Shown: positions 16,847-24,784 of the stretch, piece after piece | Position numbering within the stretch: position 1 is the first letter of the stretch | Layout of the letters: each line of letters opens with the position of its first letter | Source of the DNA: an uncultured Collinsella sp. | GTDB lineage: Bacteria > Actinomycetota > Coriobacteriia > Coriobacteriales > Coriobacteriaceae | Length of the DNA stretch: 64,000 nt | Assembly: GCA_958415625.1 (NCBI GenBank) | Contig: CATYZI010000003.1 | Coordinates: 1 to 64,000 of the forward strand | Direction: 5' to 3' | Notes under the pieces: model-generated | Database searches by the model: none | Told to the model about the DNA's origin: nothing | The model's input: only the letters and a program-made list of their open reading frames with translations | Position numbers and translations under genes: made by a program

Positions 16847-18376
16847 ATGAACGAGTCGTATCGCATGGGCGAGCAGTCAATCATTGCCCATCTTCAGCGG
16901 CTTGCGAACGGGGCCTCGACCGCCGAGCTCGACGTTGACGCGCTGCCCACGGAGTTGCGCGCCGTCGGCGAGCAACTGCAGAAAACGCTCGCCGTCTTGC
17001 AACAAGAACGCCAGCTGCTCGAACGTAGCGCCTATATCGATTCGCTCACCAATCTTGGCAACCGCGGTGGACTCGACCGCCATGTCAATCAGCTCTGGCG
17101 CAAAGGCGCCCCCTTCACCTGCGCCTATATTGACATCGATCACCTCAAGCACTGCAACGATAAGTTTGGCCACGCCGAGGGCAACCGCTATATTCTGGGC
17201 ATCTGTCGTGCGCTCACCGAGGCAATGGAGCACGATGAAATGCTGTTCCGTATCGGTGGAGATGAATTTGTACTCGTGTCCCCCACGACAGGTGAAGCCG
17301 AGCTCGAGCAACGCTTGGAGCGGACACGCACCGATCTTGTCGAGGCAACATCGGACGACAAGGCGCCCATGATCGCCAGTTTTAGTTTTGGTTGTTCGCA
17401 CGTCGACCCGCTTGCAGGCGATACACGTCGCCAGATGACGATGGATGCCGATCGCAAAATGTATCGCTATAAGCTTATGCATCGTGTGCAGCAACCGAAA
17501 GACAATGACGTGCCACAACACCCAATCGTCGATCAGCTTCCCTGCAACGACCGGGTGTTCCAAGCGATCTCCATGAGCTCCGAGACGCGCTATCCGTTCA
17601 TCCTTAACCTCGATACTGGAGAATCGCAATGGTCGGTTAACGCCGTGCGCGATTTTGACCTGCCTTCCCAGCACCCTTTTAACTCGGTCGACATGTGGCT
17701 TGCTCGCGTCCACCCCGAGGACCGCGACAACGTACGCGCCGAGCTCGACATGGTGATAAACGGCACATGGCACTTCCACTACATGCAGTACCGCGTTATG
17801 GATGCTACCGGAGCGTACGCGCTTTGCGACTGCACGGGCTACCGCTTGGACGGCACCGATACCGAGCCTAACATGTACGTGGGCATTATCATCAACCGAA
17901 GCCTGGCAGATACGACCGATTCCGTGACCGGTCTGGGCGATATTCACGCCCTGGTCAACGCCATTGGCGAAATGCGTCGCGTGGCGCGCAAGGCGAGCAT
18001 GGTCGCCATTAAAATCGACGATATCGCTCAGGTCAATGCCCGCTTTGGCTTTGATGCGGGCGATCGCGTTTTGGCGGAGAGCGCCGCCTGCCTCATGGAT
18101 TGTTCGCGCGGCAAGGGTCGTCTGTTCCGTTCGACGGGACCGATGTTCGTGGCGCTTTTCGACGAATTCGATCCCGAAGAGATCGACGCGATCGCAGAGG
18201 AAATCGAGCGGTTCTTGGGGTCGCCCGTACTCTTTGGCTCATTTGAATATCAGCCGCCCATTCGTGTGGCCACACTTCATCTAGATGCCGTCGACCGACA
18301 GCCCGTTTCCGTTCTAAATGAGCTCAAAGTGCTACTTAAAGAAGCGTCGCAGGTACCGGGCACCAAACTGGGCTAG
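16847..18376 (+). CDS. GGDEF-PAS-degenerate GGDEF diguanylate cyclase
   Basis: A 509-residue protein. A short coiled N-terminus (about 1-50) leads to an active-looking GGDEF domain (RIGGDEF, GGDEF at 137-141; DIDHLKHCND). A PAS-like domain follows (about 225-345) and then a degenerate GGDEF domain (about 350-500) with FRSTGPMF in place of the motif. The order and many motifs match the first 460 residues of the preceding gene, so the pair arose by duplication, with the EAL part absent here. The ribosome binding site AAGGAGGTTATCC is almost perfectly complementary to the 16S rRNA tail, which suggests strong translation. Confidence 0.9.
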   Translation: MNESYRMGEQSIIAHLQRLANGASTAELDVDALPTELRAVGEQLQKTLAVLQQERQLLERSAYIDSLTNLGNRGGLDRHVNQLWRKGAPFTCAYIDIDHLKHCNDKFGHAEGNRYILGICRALTEAMEHDEMLFRIGGDEFVLVSPTTGEAELEQRLERTRTDLVEATSDDKAPMIASFSFGCSHVDPLAGDTRRQMTMDADRKMYRYKLMHRVQQPKDNDVPQHPIVDQLPCNDRVFQAISMSSETRYPFILNLDTGESQWSVNAVRDFDLPSQHPFNSVDMWLARVHPEDRDNVRAELDMVINGTWHFHYMQYRVMDATGAYALCDCTGYRLDGTDTEPNMYVGIIINRSLADTTDSVTGLGDIHALVNAIGEMRRVARKASMVAIKIDDIAQVNARFGFDAGDRVLAESAACLMDCSRGKGRLFRSTGPMFVALFDEFDPEEIDAIAEEIERFLGSPVLFGSFEYQPPIRVATLHLDAVDRQPVSVLNELKVLLKEASQVPGTKLG

Positions 18377-18635
18377 CGTTATGGGGCGCATGATGGTTAA
18401 TTTCCGATCTCAGGCGAACACATTGGGCAAATAGGTCGTACCCGCAGTTAGCCGAACGTCCCCGCAGTCCCTCCCGGGGCCCGGGGGCACCGTTTCGATA
18501 CTCTTGGTTTACTTTGCCTGATGCAAATAAGTGCTCAACAAGATAGAACCTATCCCCCGCCACGGATATGCCCTCGAGTAAATCTGTTAAGCCAAGCCTA
18601 TCAAATTCTATTGACAATTGGCTGCATTGGTCCAT
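18336..18635 (-). other. Possible gene remnant (99-codon open frame)
   Basis: The first 50 codons (MDQCSQLSIEFDRLGL on) have an AT-richer, coding-like composition similar to the next minus-strand gene. The rest runs through a GC-rich palindrome (CCCGGGGCCCGGG near 18473) and overlaps the end of the GGDEF gene. There is no ribosome binding site. I do not recognise it; it may be the tail of a lost gene. Confidence 0.2.
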
Positions 18636-18660
18636 TTTGTCGTCCAGCCACTTCCGCTGG

Positions 18661-18981
18661 CTATCGCCTCATAAACACAAACCTAACGAGCCGCACGAAC
18701 GACAAAGAGGCCAAGCTGAACAGAAGTAGAACCAAAACTTCAAAAACGCTGGTATTCCAATCGCGTACCCAGCCCTCTACCGCCCACAAGAAAAACAGCA
18801 GCCCCATCCATAACGTCACAGAAGAAATCAGCTTTGCGTAAGGGCGTATATCAATCTCGCTCTCCCTTTTTGTGACATCATATCCAGCAATTGAGCAGAG
18901 CCATCTTCCTCTTCGGTATTGGATTGAAAGGACAATCAAGGCAATCGAAGTCATCAAGCAAACAGCATCCTCTGTTTCCAT
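18661..18981 (-). CDS. Small membrane protein, DUF3784-like
   Basis: A 106-residue protein with three hydrophobic segments (about residues 5-20, 50-68 and 80-98). RRGRWLCSIAGYDVTKRE after the first segment resembles the conserved part of the DUF3784 family of small membrane proteins, whose function is unknown. The start at 18981 is preferred because AAAGGAA lies six bases upstream; an ATG at 19002 is also in frame. The gene is clearly AT-richer than its neighbours, suggesting horizontal acquisition. Confidence 0.55.
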   Translation of the reverse strand: METEDAVCLMTSIALIVLSIQYRRGRWLCSIAGYDVTKRESEIDIRPYAKLISSVTLWMGLLFFLWAVEGWVRDWNTSVFEVLVLLLFSLASLSFVRLVRFVFMRR

Positions 18982-19095
18982 AGAGTTTCCTTTGCTTTCC
19001 ATCCCAGTTACGCATTCACAATCGAATCAAACCAAGTATGAATTACTCGATAGCAACCGCCTTAGTATAAACCATAGCCGCCGCAGCAGCCCGCC

Positions 19096-19233
19096 TTCCA
19101 AGGCCTCAAGGCTCGCCATCGAGGGCGACCCGCCCAGACCCCTTACAATCTGCTCGCACGAGGCCCCGCACTCCAACATCCTCTGGACCGTATCCCGCTC
19201 GTACCTGGTGAGCGAGCCTGCCGTGGGCCCTCG
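19096..19233 (-). pseudogene. IS30-family transposase N-terminal remnant
   Basis: Minus-strand translation gives LTRYERDTVQRMLECGASC followed by EQIVRGLGGSPSMA. This matches the helix-turn-helix at the start of IS30-type transposases (usual form LTxxERxxIxxMLxxGxS...IAxxLGRSPSTVSRE). No catalytic DDE part, start codon or terminal repeat is present. It is a decayed fragment in the accessory gap 18982-19315, which otherwise holds no gene I can support. Confidence 0.55.
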
Positions 19234-19315
19234 GAGCCGGCATCGTGCCCCACGCTATCTGCCCGCTCGTGAGATAATCCTCTACAGAAGTCATCGACAG
19301 CAGAGGGAGTTTGTG

Positions 19316-19939
19316 ATGAAGGTTCTTTTGGTCAATGGCAGTCCCAAGGCAAACGGCAATACCGCCCGCGCACTCGCCGAGGTCGCCGAGCAACTCAACG
19401 CCGAGGGCATCGATACCGAGGTGTTCCAGCTGGGCGCCAAGCGCATTCGCGATTGCATCGGTTGCGGCCAGTGCGGCAAGCTCGATTGCCGTTGCATCTT
19501 TGACGACGACGTGGTCAACGAGCTAATTGCCGCCGCCGAGCAGGCAGATGGCTTTGTCTTTGGCTCGCCCGTCTACTACGCGCACCCCAGCGGGCGCATC
19601 CTCTCGGCCCTCGACCGCGCATTCTATGCTGGCAGCAAGGCCTTTGCGCACAAGCCGGGCGCCGCTGTCGCCGTTGCCCGTCGCGGCGGCACGTCGACCA
19701 CGTTCGACGTGCTCAACAAGTACTTCACCATCAACCAGATGCCTGTGGTAGCGTCCACGTACTGGAACAACGTGTTTGGCTGCGTGCCCGGCGAGGCCGA
19801 TGGAGATGCCGAGGGTCTGGCCACCATGCGAAACATCGGCAAAAACATGGTCTGGCTCCTGCGTTGCATCGAGGCGGGCAAGGCTGCCGGCATCGAAGCC
19901 CCCGAGGCCGATCGCGAGCGCACCAACTTTATCAGGTAG
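19316..19939 (+). CDS. NAD(P)H-dependent FMN reductase family protein
   Basis: A 207-residue flavodoxin-fold protein. The phosphate loop NGSPKANGNTARAL binds FMN. A Cys-rich motif CIGCGQCGKLDCRC follows at about residues 45-60, and GSPVYYAHPSG is the second flavin-contact loop. Such enzymes reduce quinones, azo compounds or iron using NAD(P)H. GAGGGAG precedes the ATG at 19316. The ArsC-like gene starts 16 bases after the stop, so the two form an operon. Confidence 0.88.
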   Translation: MKVLLVNGSPKANGNTARALAEVAEQLNAEGIDTEVFQLGAKRIRDCIGCGQCGKLDCRCIFDDDVVNELIAAAEQADGFVFGSPVYYAHPSGRILSALDRAFYAGSKAFAHKPGAAVAVARRGGTSTTFDVLNKYFTINQMPVVASTYWNNVFGCVPGEADGDAEGLATMRNIGKNMVWLLRCIEAGKAAGIEAPEADRERTNFIR

Positions 19940-19955
19940 AACGGCGGAACATACT

Positions 19956-20297
19956 ATGAACGTGCAAATCTTCGGCACCAAAAAGTCGTTCGACACCAAG
20001 AAGGCCCAGCGCTATTTTAAGGAGCGCCGCATTAAGGTGCAGTTTATTGACCTTAAGGAAAAGGAGATGAGCAAAGGCGAGCTCACGAGCGTGATGCAGG
20101 CGGTCAGCGGCATCGACAAGCTGCTCAACCCCAAAGCCAAGGACGAGGAGACGCTCGCGCTCATCCAGCACCTCACCCCTAGCCAGCGCTTCGACAAGTT
20201 GCTCGAGAACCAGCAGGTTCTAGCCGAGCCCATCGTGCGCAACGGCAAAAAGGCCACCGTCGGTTATTGCCCCGATGTATGGGGAGCCTGGGAGTAG
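19956..20297 (+). CDS. ArsC/Spx-fold protein lacking the catalytic cysteine
   Basis: A 113-residue protein of the ArsC family (thioredoxin-like fold). The N-terminal loop reads FGTKKSFDTKKA where arsenate reductases and Spx have a CxxC or CxxS motif, so the redox Cys is Ser and no arsenate reductase chemistry is expected. LNPKAKDEE and EPIVRNGKKATVGY match the later family blocks. It lies 16 bases after a flavin reductase gene and is probably co-transcribed with it. Role unknown. Confidence 0.75.
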   Translation: MNVQIFGTKKSFDTKKAQRYFKERRIKVQFIDLKEKEMSKGELTSVMQAVSGIDKLLNPKAKDEETLALIQHLTPSQRFDKLLENQQVLAEPIVRNGKKATVGYCPDVWGAWE

Positions 20298-20383
20298 CCT
20301 GTGTTATTTGCCGGCGCGTGGGTATAAGAGCAGGCGTTTGGCATAAGATTCAACTGTAAGCCATGTCTAACAAAGGAGGGCAT

Positions 20384-21514
20384 ATGCCCAACAAACCCGT
20401 GAAGATCATCATGCTTACCGGATACCTCGGTGCCGGCAAGACCACACTGCTCAACCACATCCTCGCTAACGACGGCGGCATCCGCGCCGCCGTGATCGTC
20501 AACGATATCGGCGAGATCAACGTCGACGCCAGCCTCATCGCCGACGGCGGCCTTTCCGAGACCGACGACCTCATCCCGCTCACCAACGGCTGCATCTGCT
20601 GCACGCTTTCGGACGACCTTGCCAACCAGCTGCAGGGCATCGCCGATTCGGGCAAGTTCGACTACATCATCATCGAGGCCTCGGGTATCTGTGAGCCTAT
20701 CCCCATCGCCTACACCATCTCGAGCTTCTGCGACGAGGCCAAGGTGGGCGGCCAGCCCAAGCTTGCACTCGACAACATCGTGGCTGTGGTCGATTGCGCC
20801 CGCATGTACGACGAGTTCAACGGCGGCCGCGACCTGTTGGCCGAGGATATCGACGAGGACGACATCGAGAGCCTGCTCATCCAGCAGATCGAGTTCTGCT
20901 CCACGCTGATCCTCAACAAGACCGATACCGTGAGCCCTGAGCAGATCGCCGAGCTCAAGGCTATCGTGCGCAGCCTGCAGAAGGACGCCGTGATTGTCGA
21001 GGCCCAAAACGGCGAGGTCCCCATGGAGGAGCTGCTCGACACCGACCGCTTCGACTTTATGCGCGCCTACAACTCCGCCGCCTGGATCGAGGCCATGGAG
21101 CATCCCGAGGAGCACGACGACCCCGAGGTGCTCGAGTACGACATCGAGACCTTTGTGTACTCGCGCCGCAAGCCGTTTGACCTGCAGAAGTTCACCGATT
21201 TTGTTGAGCAGGAGTGGCCCGACGAGGTCATCCGCGTCAAGGGTCCGCTGTGGCAGACCGGCGATCCGGACATGTGCTACATGTTCGAGCAGGCCGGCCA
21301 CCAAATGCGCCTGATGGAGAACGGTCTGTTCGTTGACTCCGCGCCCGAGGGCGAGAAGCAGAAGATCATCGACGAGAACCCCGAGATCATGCAGATTTGG
21401 GACGACGAGACGGGCGACCGCATGACGAGCCTGTGCATCATCGGCCGTCACATGGACAAGGATGCGCTCATCGCCTCCCTCGATGCCTGCCTGACCGACT
21501 GGCACCGCGCCTAG
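20384..21514 (+). CDS. CobW/G3E-family GTPase, metal chaperone
   Basis: A 376-residue cytosolic protein. GYLGAGKTTLL is the P-loop, IVNDIGEINVD the switch region, GCICCTL the metal-binding CxCC motif, and LNKTDTV the guanine-specificity motif. A C-terminal CobW_C-type domain includes FVYSRRKPFD and GPLWQTGD. G3E GTPases insert zinc, nickel or cobalt cofactors into target proteins. AAAGGAGGGCAT directly precedes the ATG at 20384, so this start is chosen over 20363. A strong terminator follows. Confidence 0.88.
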   Translation: MPNKPVKIIMLTGYLGAGKTTLLNHILANDGGIRAAVIVNDIGEINVDASLIADGGLSETDDLIPLTNGCICCTLSDDLANQLQGIADSGKFDYIIIEASGICEPIPIAYTISSFCDEAKVGGQPKLALDNIVAVVDCARMYDEFNGGRDLLAEDIDEDDIESLLIQQIEFCSTLILNKTDTVSPEQIAELKAIVRSLQKDAVIVEAQNGEVPMEELLDTDRFDFMRAYNSAAWIEAMEHPEEHDDPEVLEYDIETFVYSRRKPFDLQKFTDFVEQEWPDEVIRVKGPLWQTGDPDMCYMFEQAGHQMRLMENGLFVDSAPEGEKQKIIDENPEIMQIWDDETGDRMTSLCIIGRHMDKDALIASLDACLTDWHRA

Positions 21515-21553
21515 ATTTATCCAAGCGAGCATTTTTCCGCCTACGTAACCGCC

Positions 21554-21589
21554 AAACCACCACGAAGGTGCCCTTCGTGGTGGTTTTTC
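21554..21589 (+). terminator. Intrinsic terminator of the CobW GTPase gene
   Basis: A perfect 15-bp stem (AAACCACCACGAAGG and its complement) with a tiny loop is followed by a T run. Confidence 0.9.
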
Positions 21590-21609
21590 ATTCTGAGCCA
21601 AGGAGATTC

Positions 21610-22209
21610 ATGTTCAACATTGTGCTGTATGCGCCCGAGATTCCGGCCAATACGGGCAATATCGGCCGCACCTGCGTGGTTACCGGCGCCCGCCTGCATC
21701 TGGTGGAGCCGCTGGGGTTTTCGCTCGACGACAAGACGGTGCGTCGCGCCGGCCTGGGCTACTGGCAAAATTTGGACGTGACGACCTATGCCGGCTGGGA
21801 GGATTTCCTTGCGCGCAACGGCCTCTCCCCCGCCGACGAACGCCTGCATCTGCTGACCAAAAAGGCGCGCCGCACCTATGCGCAAAGTACCTACCGCGAC
21901 GGTGACTTTTTGGTCTTTGGCAGCGAGAGCTCGGGGATTCCCGAGCCACTGCTTGCCGCGGCGCCCGAGCGCTGCGAGCGCATCCCCATGTTGCGCGATT
22001 GCGACTCGCTCGAAAACGCCGACGCCTGGGAGGCCCACGAGGAGTCGCTCGGGCATACCGAGGACAGCCACGAAGCCATCCTTCGACAGGATATCTGCGG
22101 CAACTTCGTCGACCCGGACGACTACCGCATCAGCGCTCTCAACCTCTCCAACAGCGCCGCCATCGTCCTCTACGAGGCCCTGCGCCAAACAGGCTTTCCG
22201 GGAATGTGA
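21610..22209 (+). CDS. trmL: tRNA (cytidine(34)-2'-O)-methyltransferase, SPOUT family
   Basis: A 199-residue knotted methyltransferase that modifies the wobble base of tRNA-Leu. IVLYAPEIPANTGNIGRTC, RRAGLGYW, FGSESSGIP and LNLSNSAAIVLYEAL are the family blocks in order. The usual length is about 155-160 aa; the extra length is an insert of roughly 38 residues between RIPML (about 120) and LNLSNS, inside the region that normally forms the knot. AAGGAGATTC precedes the ATG. The TGA stop lies inside a palindromic repeat shared with the convergent UvrA-like gene. Confidence 0.9.
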   Translation: MFNIVLYAPEIPANTGNIGRTCVVTGARLHLVEPLGFSLDDKTVRRAGLGYWQNLDVTTYAGWEDFLARNGLSPADERLHLLTKKARRTYAQSTYRDGDFLVFGSESSGIPEPLLAAAPERCERIPMLRDCDSLENADAWEAHEESLGHTEDSHEAILRQDICGNFVDPDDYRISALNLSNSAAIVLYEALRQTGFPGM

Positions 22210-22235
22210 CAAAGGAACTGTCCCTTTGTCACATT
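22203..22235. repeat. TGTGACAAAG palindrome, copy A
   Basis: AATGTGACAAAGG and its complement surround a short AAC/TGT core. The trmL stop TGA (22207-22209) is part of the left arm, and the convergent UvrA-like stop is four bases past the right end. Confidence 0.9.
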
Positions 22236-22238
22236 CGG

Positions 22239-24731
22239 TTATAGGTAGCGGCCGGTGATGCTTGCGGGGCAGGCCACGATGTCGCCCGGCGTGCCGGCGC
22301 AGACGATTTGCCCGCCCGCGTCACCGCCGCCCGGGCCCATGTCGATCACATAGTCGGCGTTGCGGATAAGGTCGAGGTCGTGTTCGATCACGACAACTGT
22401 GGCGCCCTTGGCGACGAGGCCGTCGAACACACTCAGCAACACCTGAACATCGAGCGGATGCAGGCCGATCGTGGGCTCGTCAAATACGAATACGGCATCG
22501 TCCTGCACGCGGCCCATCTCGCTCGCAAGCTTAAGACGCTGCGCCTCGCCGCCCGAAAGCGCCGGCGTGGGCTCACCGAGCGTGAGATAACCCAATCCCA
22601 GGTCGTGCAAGGTCTGCAAACGCGCCTGTACCTTTTTGAGTCCCAGCGTGGCGTCGAGGGCCTCGTCCACACTCATGTCCATGAGCTGCGGCAACGTCAG
22701 TAAGCCCCCGTCCTTGCCCTCGCGATGGATATGCGAAGCCGCGTCTGCATAACGTGAGCCGCGACATGACGGGCAGACGATCTCGACATCGGGCAAAAAC
22801 TGCACGTCGAGCGATATCGAACCCGTGCCATCGCACGCAGGGCAGCGCAAGGCGCCAGTGTTGTAGCTAAATGCGCCTGCCTTGTAGCCGGCTGCCTTGG
22901 CCTCGGGCGTGCGGGCGAAGGCGCGACGCAGCTCGTCATGGATGTCGGCATAAGTCGCCACCGTCGAGCGCACGTTGGCGCCGATGGGCGTAGCGTCAAT
23001 CAAATTTGCGCGGGCAATGCCCTCGGCATCGACCCAACGCACATGGCTTGGCAGGCGCTCGCCAGTTGCCTGAGCCTTGAGCGCCGGGATGAGCGTCTCG
23101 AGCACCAACGTCGTCTTACCCGAACCCGAAACGCCCGTCACCGCGACCAAGCGACCGCGCGGGATATCGACTTCGAGCGGTTTGACGGTATGGATGGCAT
23201 CGGTCGCCATGCGGATATGGCCCCGGTCGAACATTTCGTCGTCAGCCACCTGCGGCCGCAAGCGCTTGGGCTCCGAGCGCAAAAACGGGGCGATGCGGCT
23301 GTCCTGCGATTGCTCGACCTCATCCACCGTACCGGCGGCGATCACATTACCGCCGCCCGCTCCGGCAACGGGGCCCATCTCGACCAGATAATCGGCTTCC
23401 GCCAATACGCGCGTGTCGTGGTCGACAACGACCACGGTGTTGCCGTCATCCACCAGATCGCGCATTACGCCTACCAAGCCGTCAACATTGGCAGGATGCA
23501 AGCCGATCGAGGGCTCGTCGAGCACATACAGCACGCCCGTCGAGCGGTTGCGCACCACGCGGGCAAGCTGCACGCGCTGGCGCTCACCCGTGGAGAGCGT
23601 AGCACCGGCGCGGTCGAGCGAGAGGTAATCGAGCCCCAGGTCGACCAGGCGACGAGCCGCGCTCAAAAACGAATCGCAGATATCCGTCGCCATGGGCTGC
23701 ATCTCGGCCGGCAAGGATGCGGGCACCCCGCGCGCCCACTCAATCGCCTCGCCCAGCGTCATGGCCGCCGCCTGCGCCAGATTGATACCGCGCACCTGGG
23801 GCTGGCGCGCGGCCTCGGAGAGGCGCGTGCCGCCGCAGTCACGGCACGGGCCCTCGCGCAAAAAGCGTGCCACGCGTTTGAGGCCCTTATCGTCCTTAAC
23901 CTTGGCGAGCGCGTTCTCGACCGTATAGACGGCGTTGTAATAGGTAAAGTCGAGCGGCGTGGCGCCCTCGCCGTTTTTGGGGACGTAGAGAATATGCTTC
24001 TTAACCGCCGGACCATGGAACACGATGTCGCACTCTTGAGGCGTGAGCTGGTTAAACGGCACGTCGGTGCGCACGCCCATCTCGCCGGCCACCTGCTTCA
24101 TCAGGTCCCACATGAGCGTGCCCCAGGGAAGCACTGCGCCCTCATTGATAGTCTTTGACTCGTCGGGCACCAGGCTCGCCTCGTCCACCTCGCGCATGAC
24201 ACCGGTGCCGCCACAGGTGGGACATGCACCGCCGCTATTGAAAGCCAAATCCTCGGCACTCGGCGCGTAGAACTCGCGGCCGCATGTCGGACACGTGAGT
24301 GACAGGCCCGCAGCCACGTTAAGGCTCGGCTCCACACGCGCCCCGCAATGCGGGCACATGTGATGGGCGCAGCGGCTAAAGAGCAGACGCAGACTATTGT
24401 TGAGCTCGGTCATGGTGCCAAAGGTGGAACGCACGCCCGGCACGCTGGGGCGCTGATGCAATGCGAGCGCCGCCGGCACATGCAACACCTCGTCCACCTG
24501 GGCGTGCTCGGCCTGCGTCAGACGACGGCGGGTATAGGTGCTGAGCGCCTCCAGGTAACGGCGCGAGCCCTCGGCATAAAGAACTCCCAGTGCCAGCGAA
24601 CTCTTGCCCGAGCCCGACACGCCGGCAATGCCCACGAGCCTTCCCAGCGGGATATCGATATCGATGTCCTTGAGGTTGTGGACGCGCGCGCCGCGCACCT
24701 CGATAGCACTTGGTTGTAGCGACACCGTCAT
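22239..24731 (-). CDS. UvrA-like ABC ATPase lacking the UvrB-binding domain
   Basis: An 830-residue paralog of excinuclease subunit A (usual length about 940). ATPase 1 has GVSGSGKSS near residue 40 and signature LSTGERQRVQLARV; ATPase 2 has GVSGSGKTT and LSGGEAQRLKLA. Both zinc modules are present (CPHCG with CPTCG, and CPACDGTGS with CPSCRG). After RLLFSRCAHHMCPHCG the sequence runs straight to the next zinc segment, so the UvrB-binding insert is missing, as in UvrA2-type proteins linked to drug tolerance. It may act without UvrB. It is the last of three co-oriented genes separated by palindromes. Confidence 0.88.
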   Translation of the reverse strand: MTVSLQPSAIEVRGARVHNLKDIDIDIPLGRLVGIAGVSGSGKSSLALGVLYAEGSRRYLEALSTYTRRRLTQAEHAQVDEVLHVPAALALHQRPSVPGVRSTFGTMTELNNSLRLLFSRCAHHMCPHCGARVEPSLNVAAGLSLTCPTCGREFYAPSAEDLAFNSGGACPTCGGTGVMREVDEASLVPDESKTINEGAVLPWGTLMWDLMKQVAGEMGVRTDVPFNQLTPQECDIVFHGPAVKKHILYVPKNGEGATPLDFTYYNAVYTVENALAKVKDDKGLKRVARFLREGPCRDCGGTRLSEAARQPQVRGINLAQAAAMTLGEAIEWARGVPASLPAEMQPMATDICDSFLSAARRLVDLGLDYLSLDRAGATLSTGERQRVQLARVVRNRSTGVLYVLDEPSIGLHPANVDGLVGVMRDLVDDGNTVVVVDHDTRVLAEADYLVEMGPVAGAGGGNVIAAGTVDEVEQSQDSRIAPFLRSEPKRLRPQVADDEMFDRGHIRMATDAIHTVKPLEVDIPRGRLVAVTGVSGSGKTTLVLETLIPALKAQATGERLPSHVRWVDAEGIARANLIDATPIGANVRSTVATYADIHDELRRAFARTPEAKAAGYKAGAFSYNTGALRCPACDGTGSISLDVQFLPDVEIVCPSCRGSRYADAASHIHREGKDGGLLTLPQLMDMSVDEALDATLGLKKVQARLQTLHDLGLGYLTLGEPTPALSGGEAQRLKLASEMGRVQDDAVFVFDEPTIGLHPLDVQVLLSVFDGLVAKGATVVVIEHDLDLIRNADYVIDMGPGGGDAGGQIVCAGTPGDIVACPASITGRYL

Positions 24732-24753
24732 CGCTCCCCTTCCTGTTGATCAA

Positions 24754-24784
24754 ATGTGACAAAGGGACCGTCCCTTTGTCACAT
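24754..24784. repeat. TGTGACAAAG palindrome, copy B
   Basis: ATGTGACAAAGGGAC is followed by its complement. The TGA stop of the AAA ATPase gene (minus strand, 24784-24786) touches the right end, sharing one base. Confidence 0.9.

Noticed and set aside
19106..19393. 95-codon minus-strand frame over the flavin reductase start
   Set aside because: It runs antisense into the reductase and uses a different frame from the IS30-like fragment.
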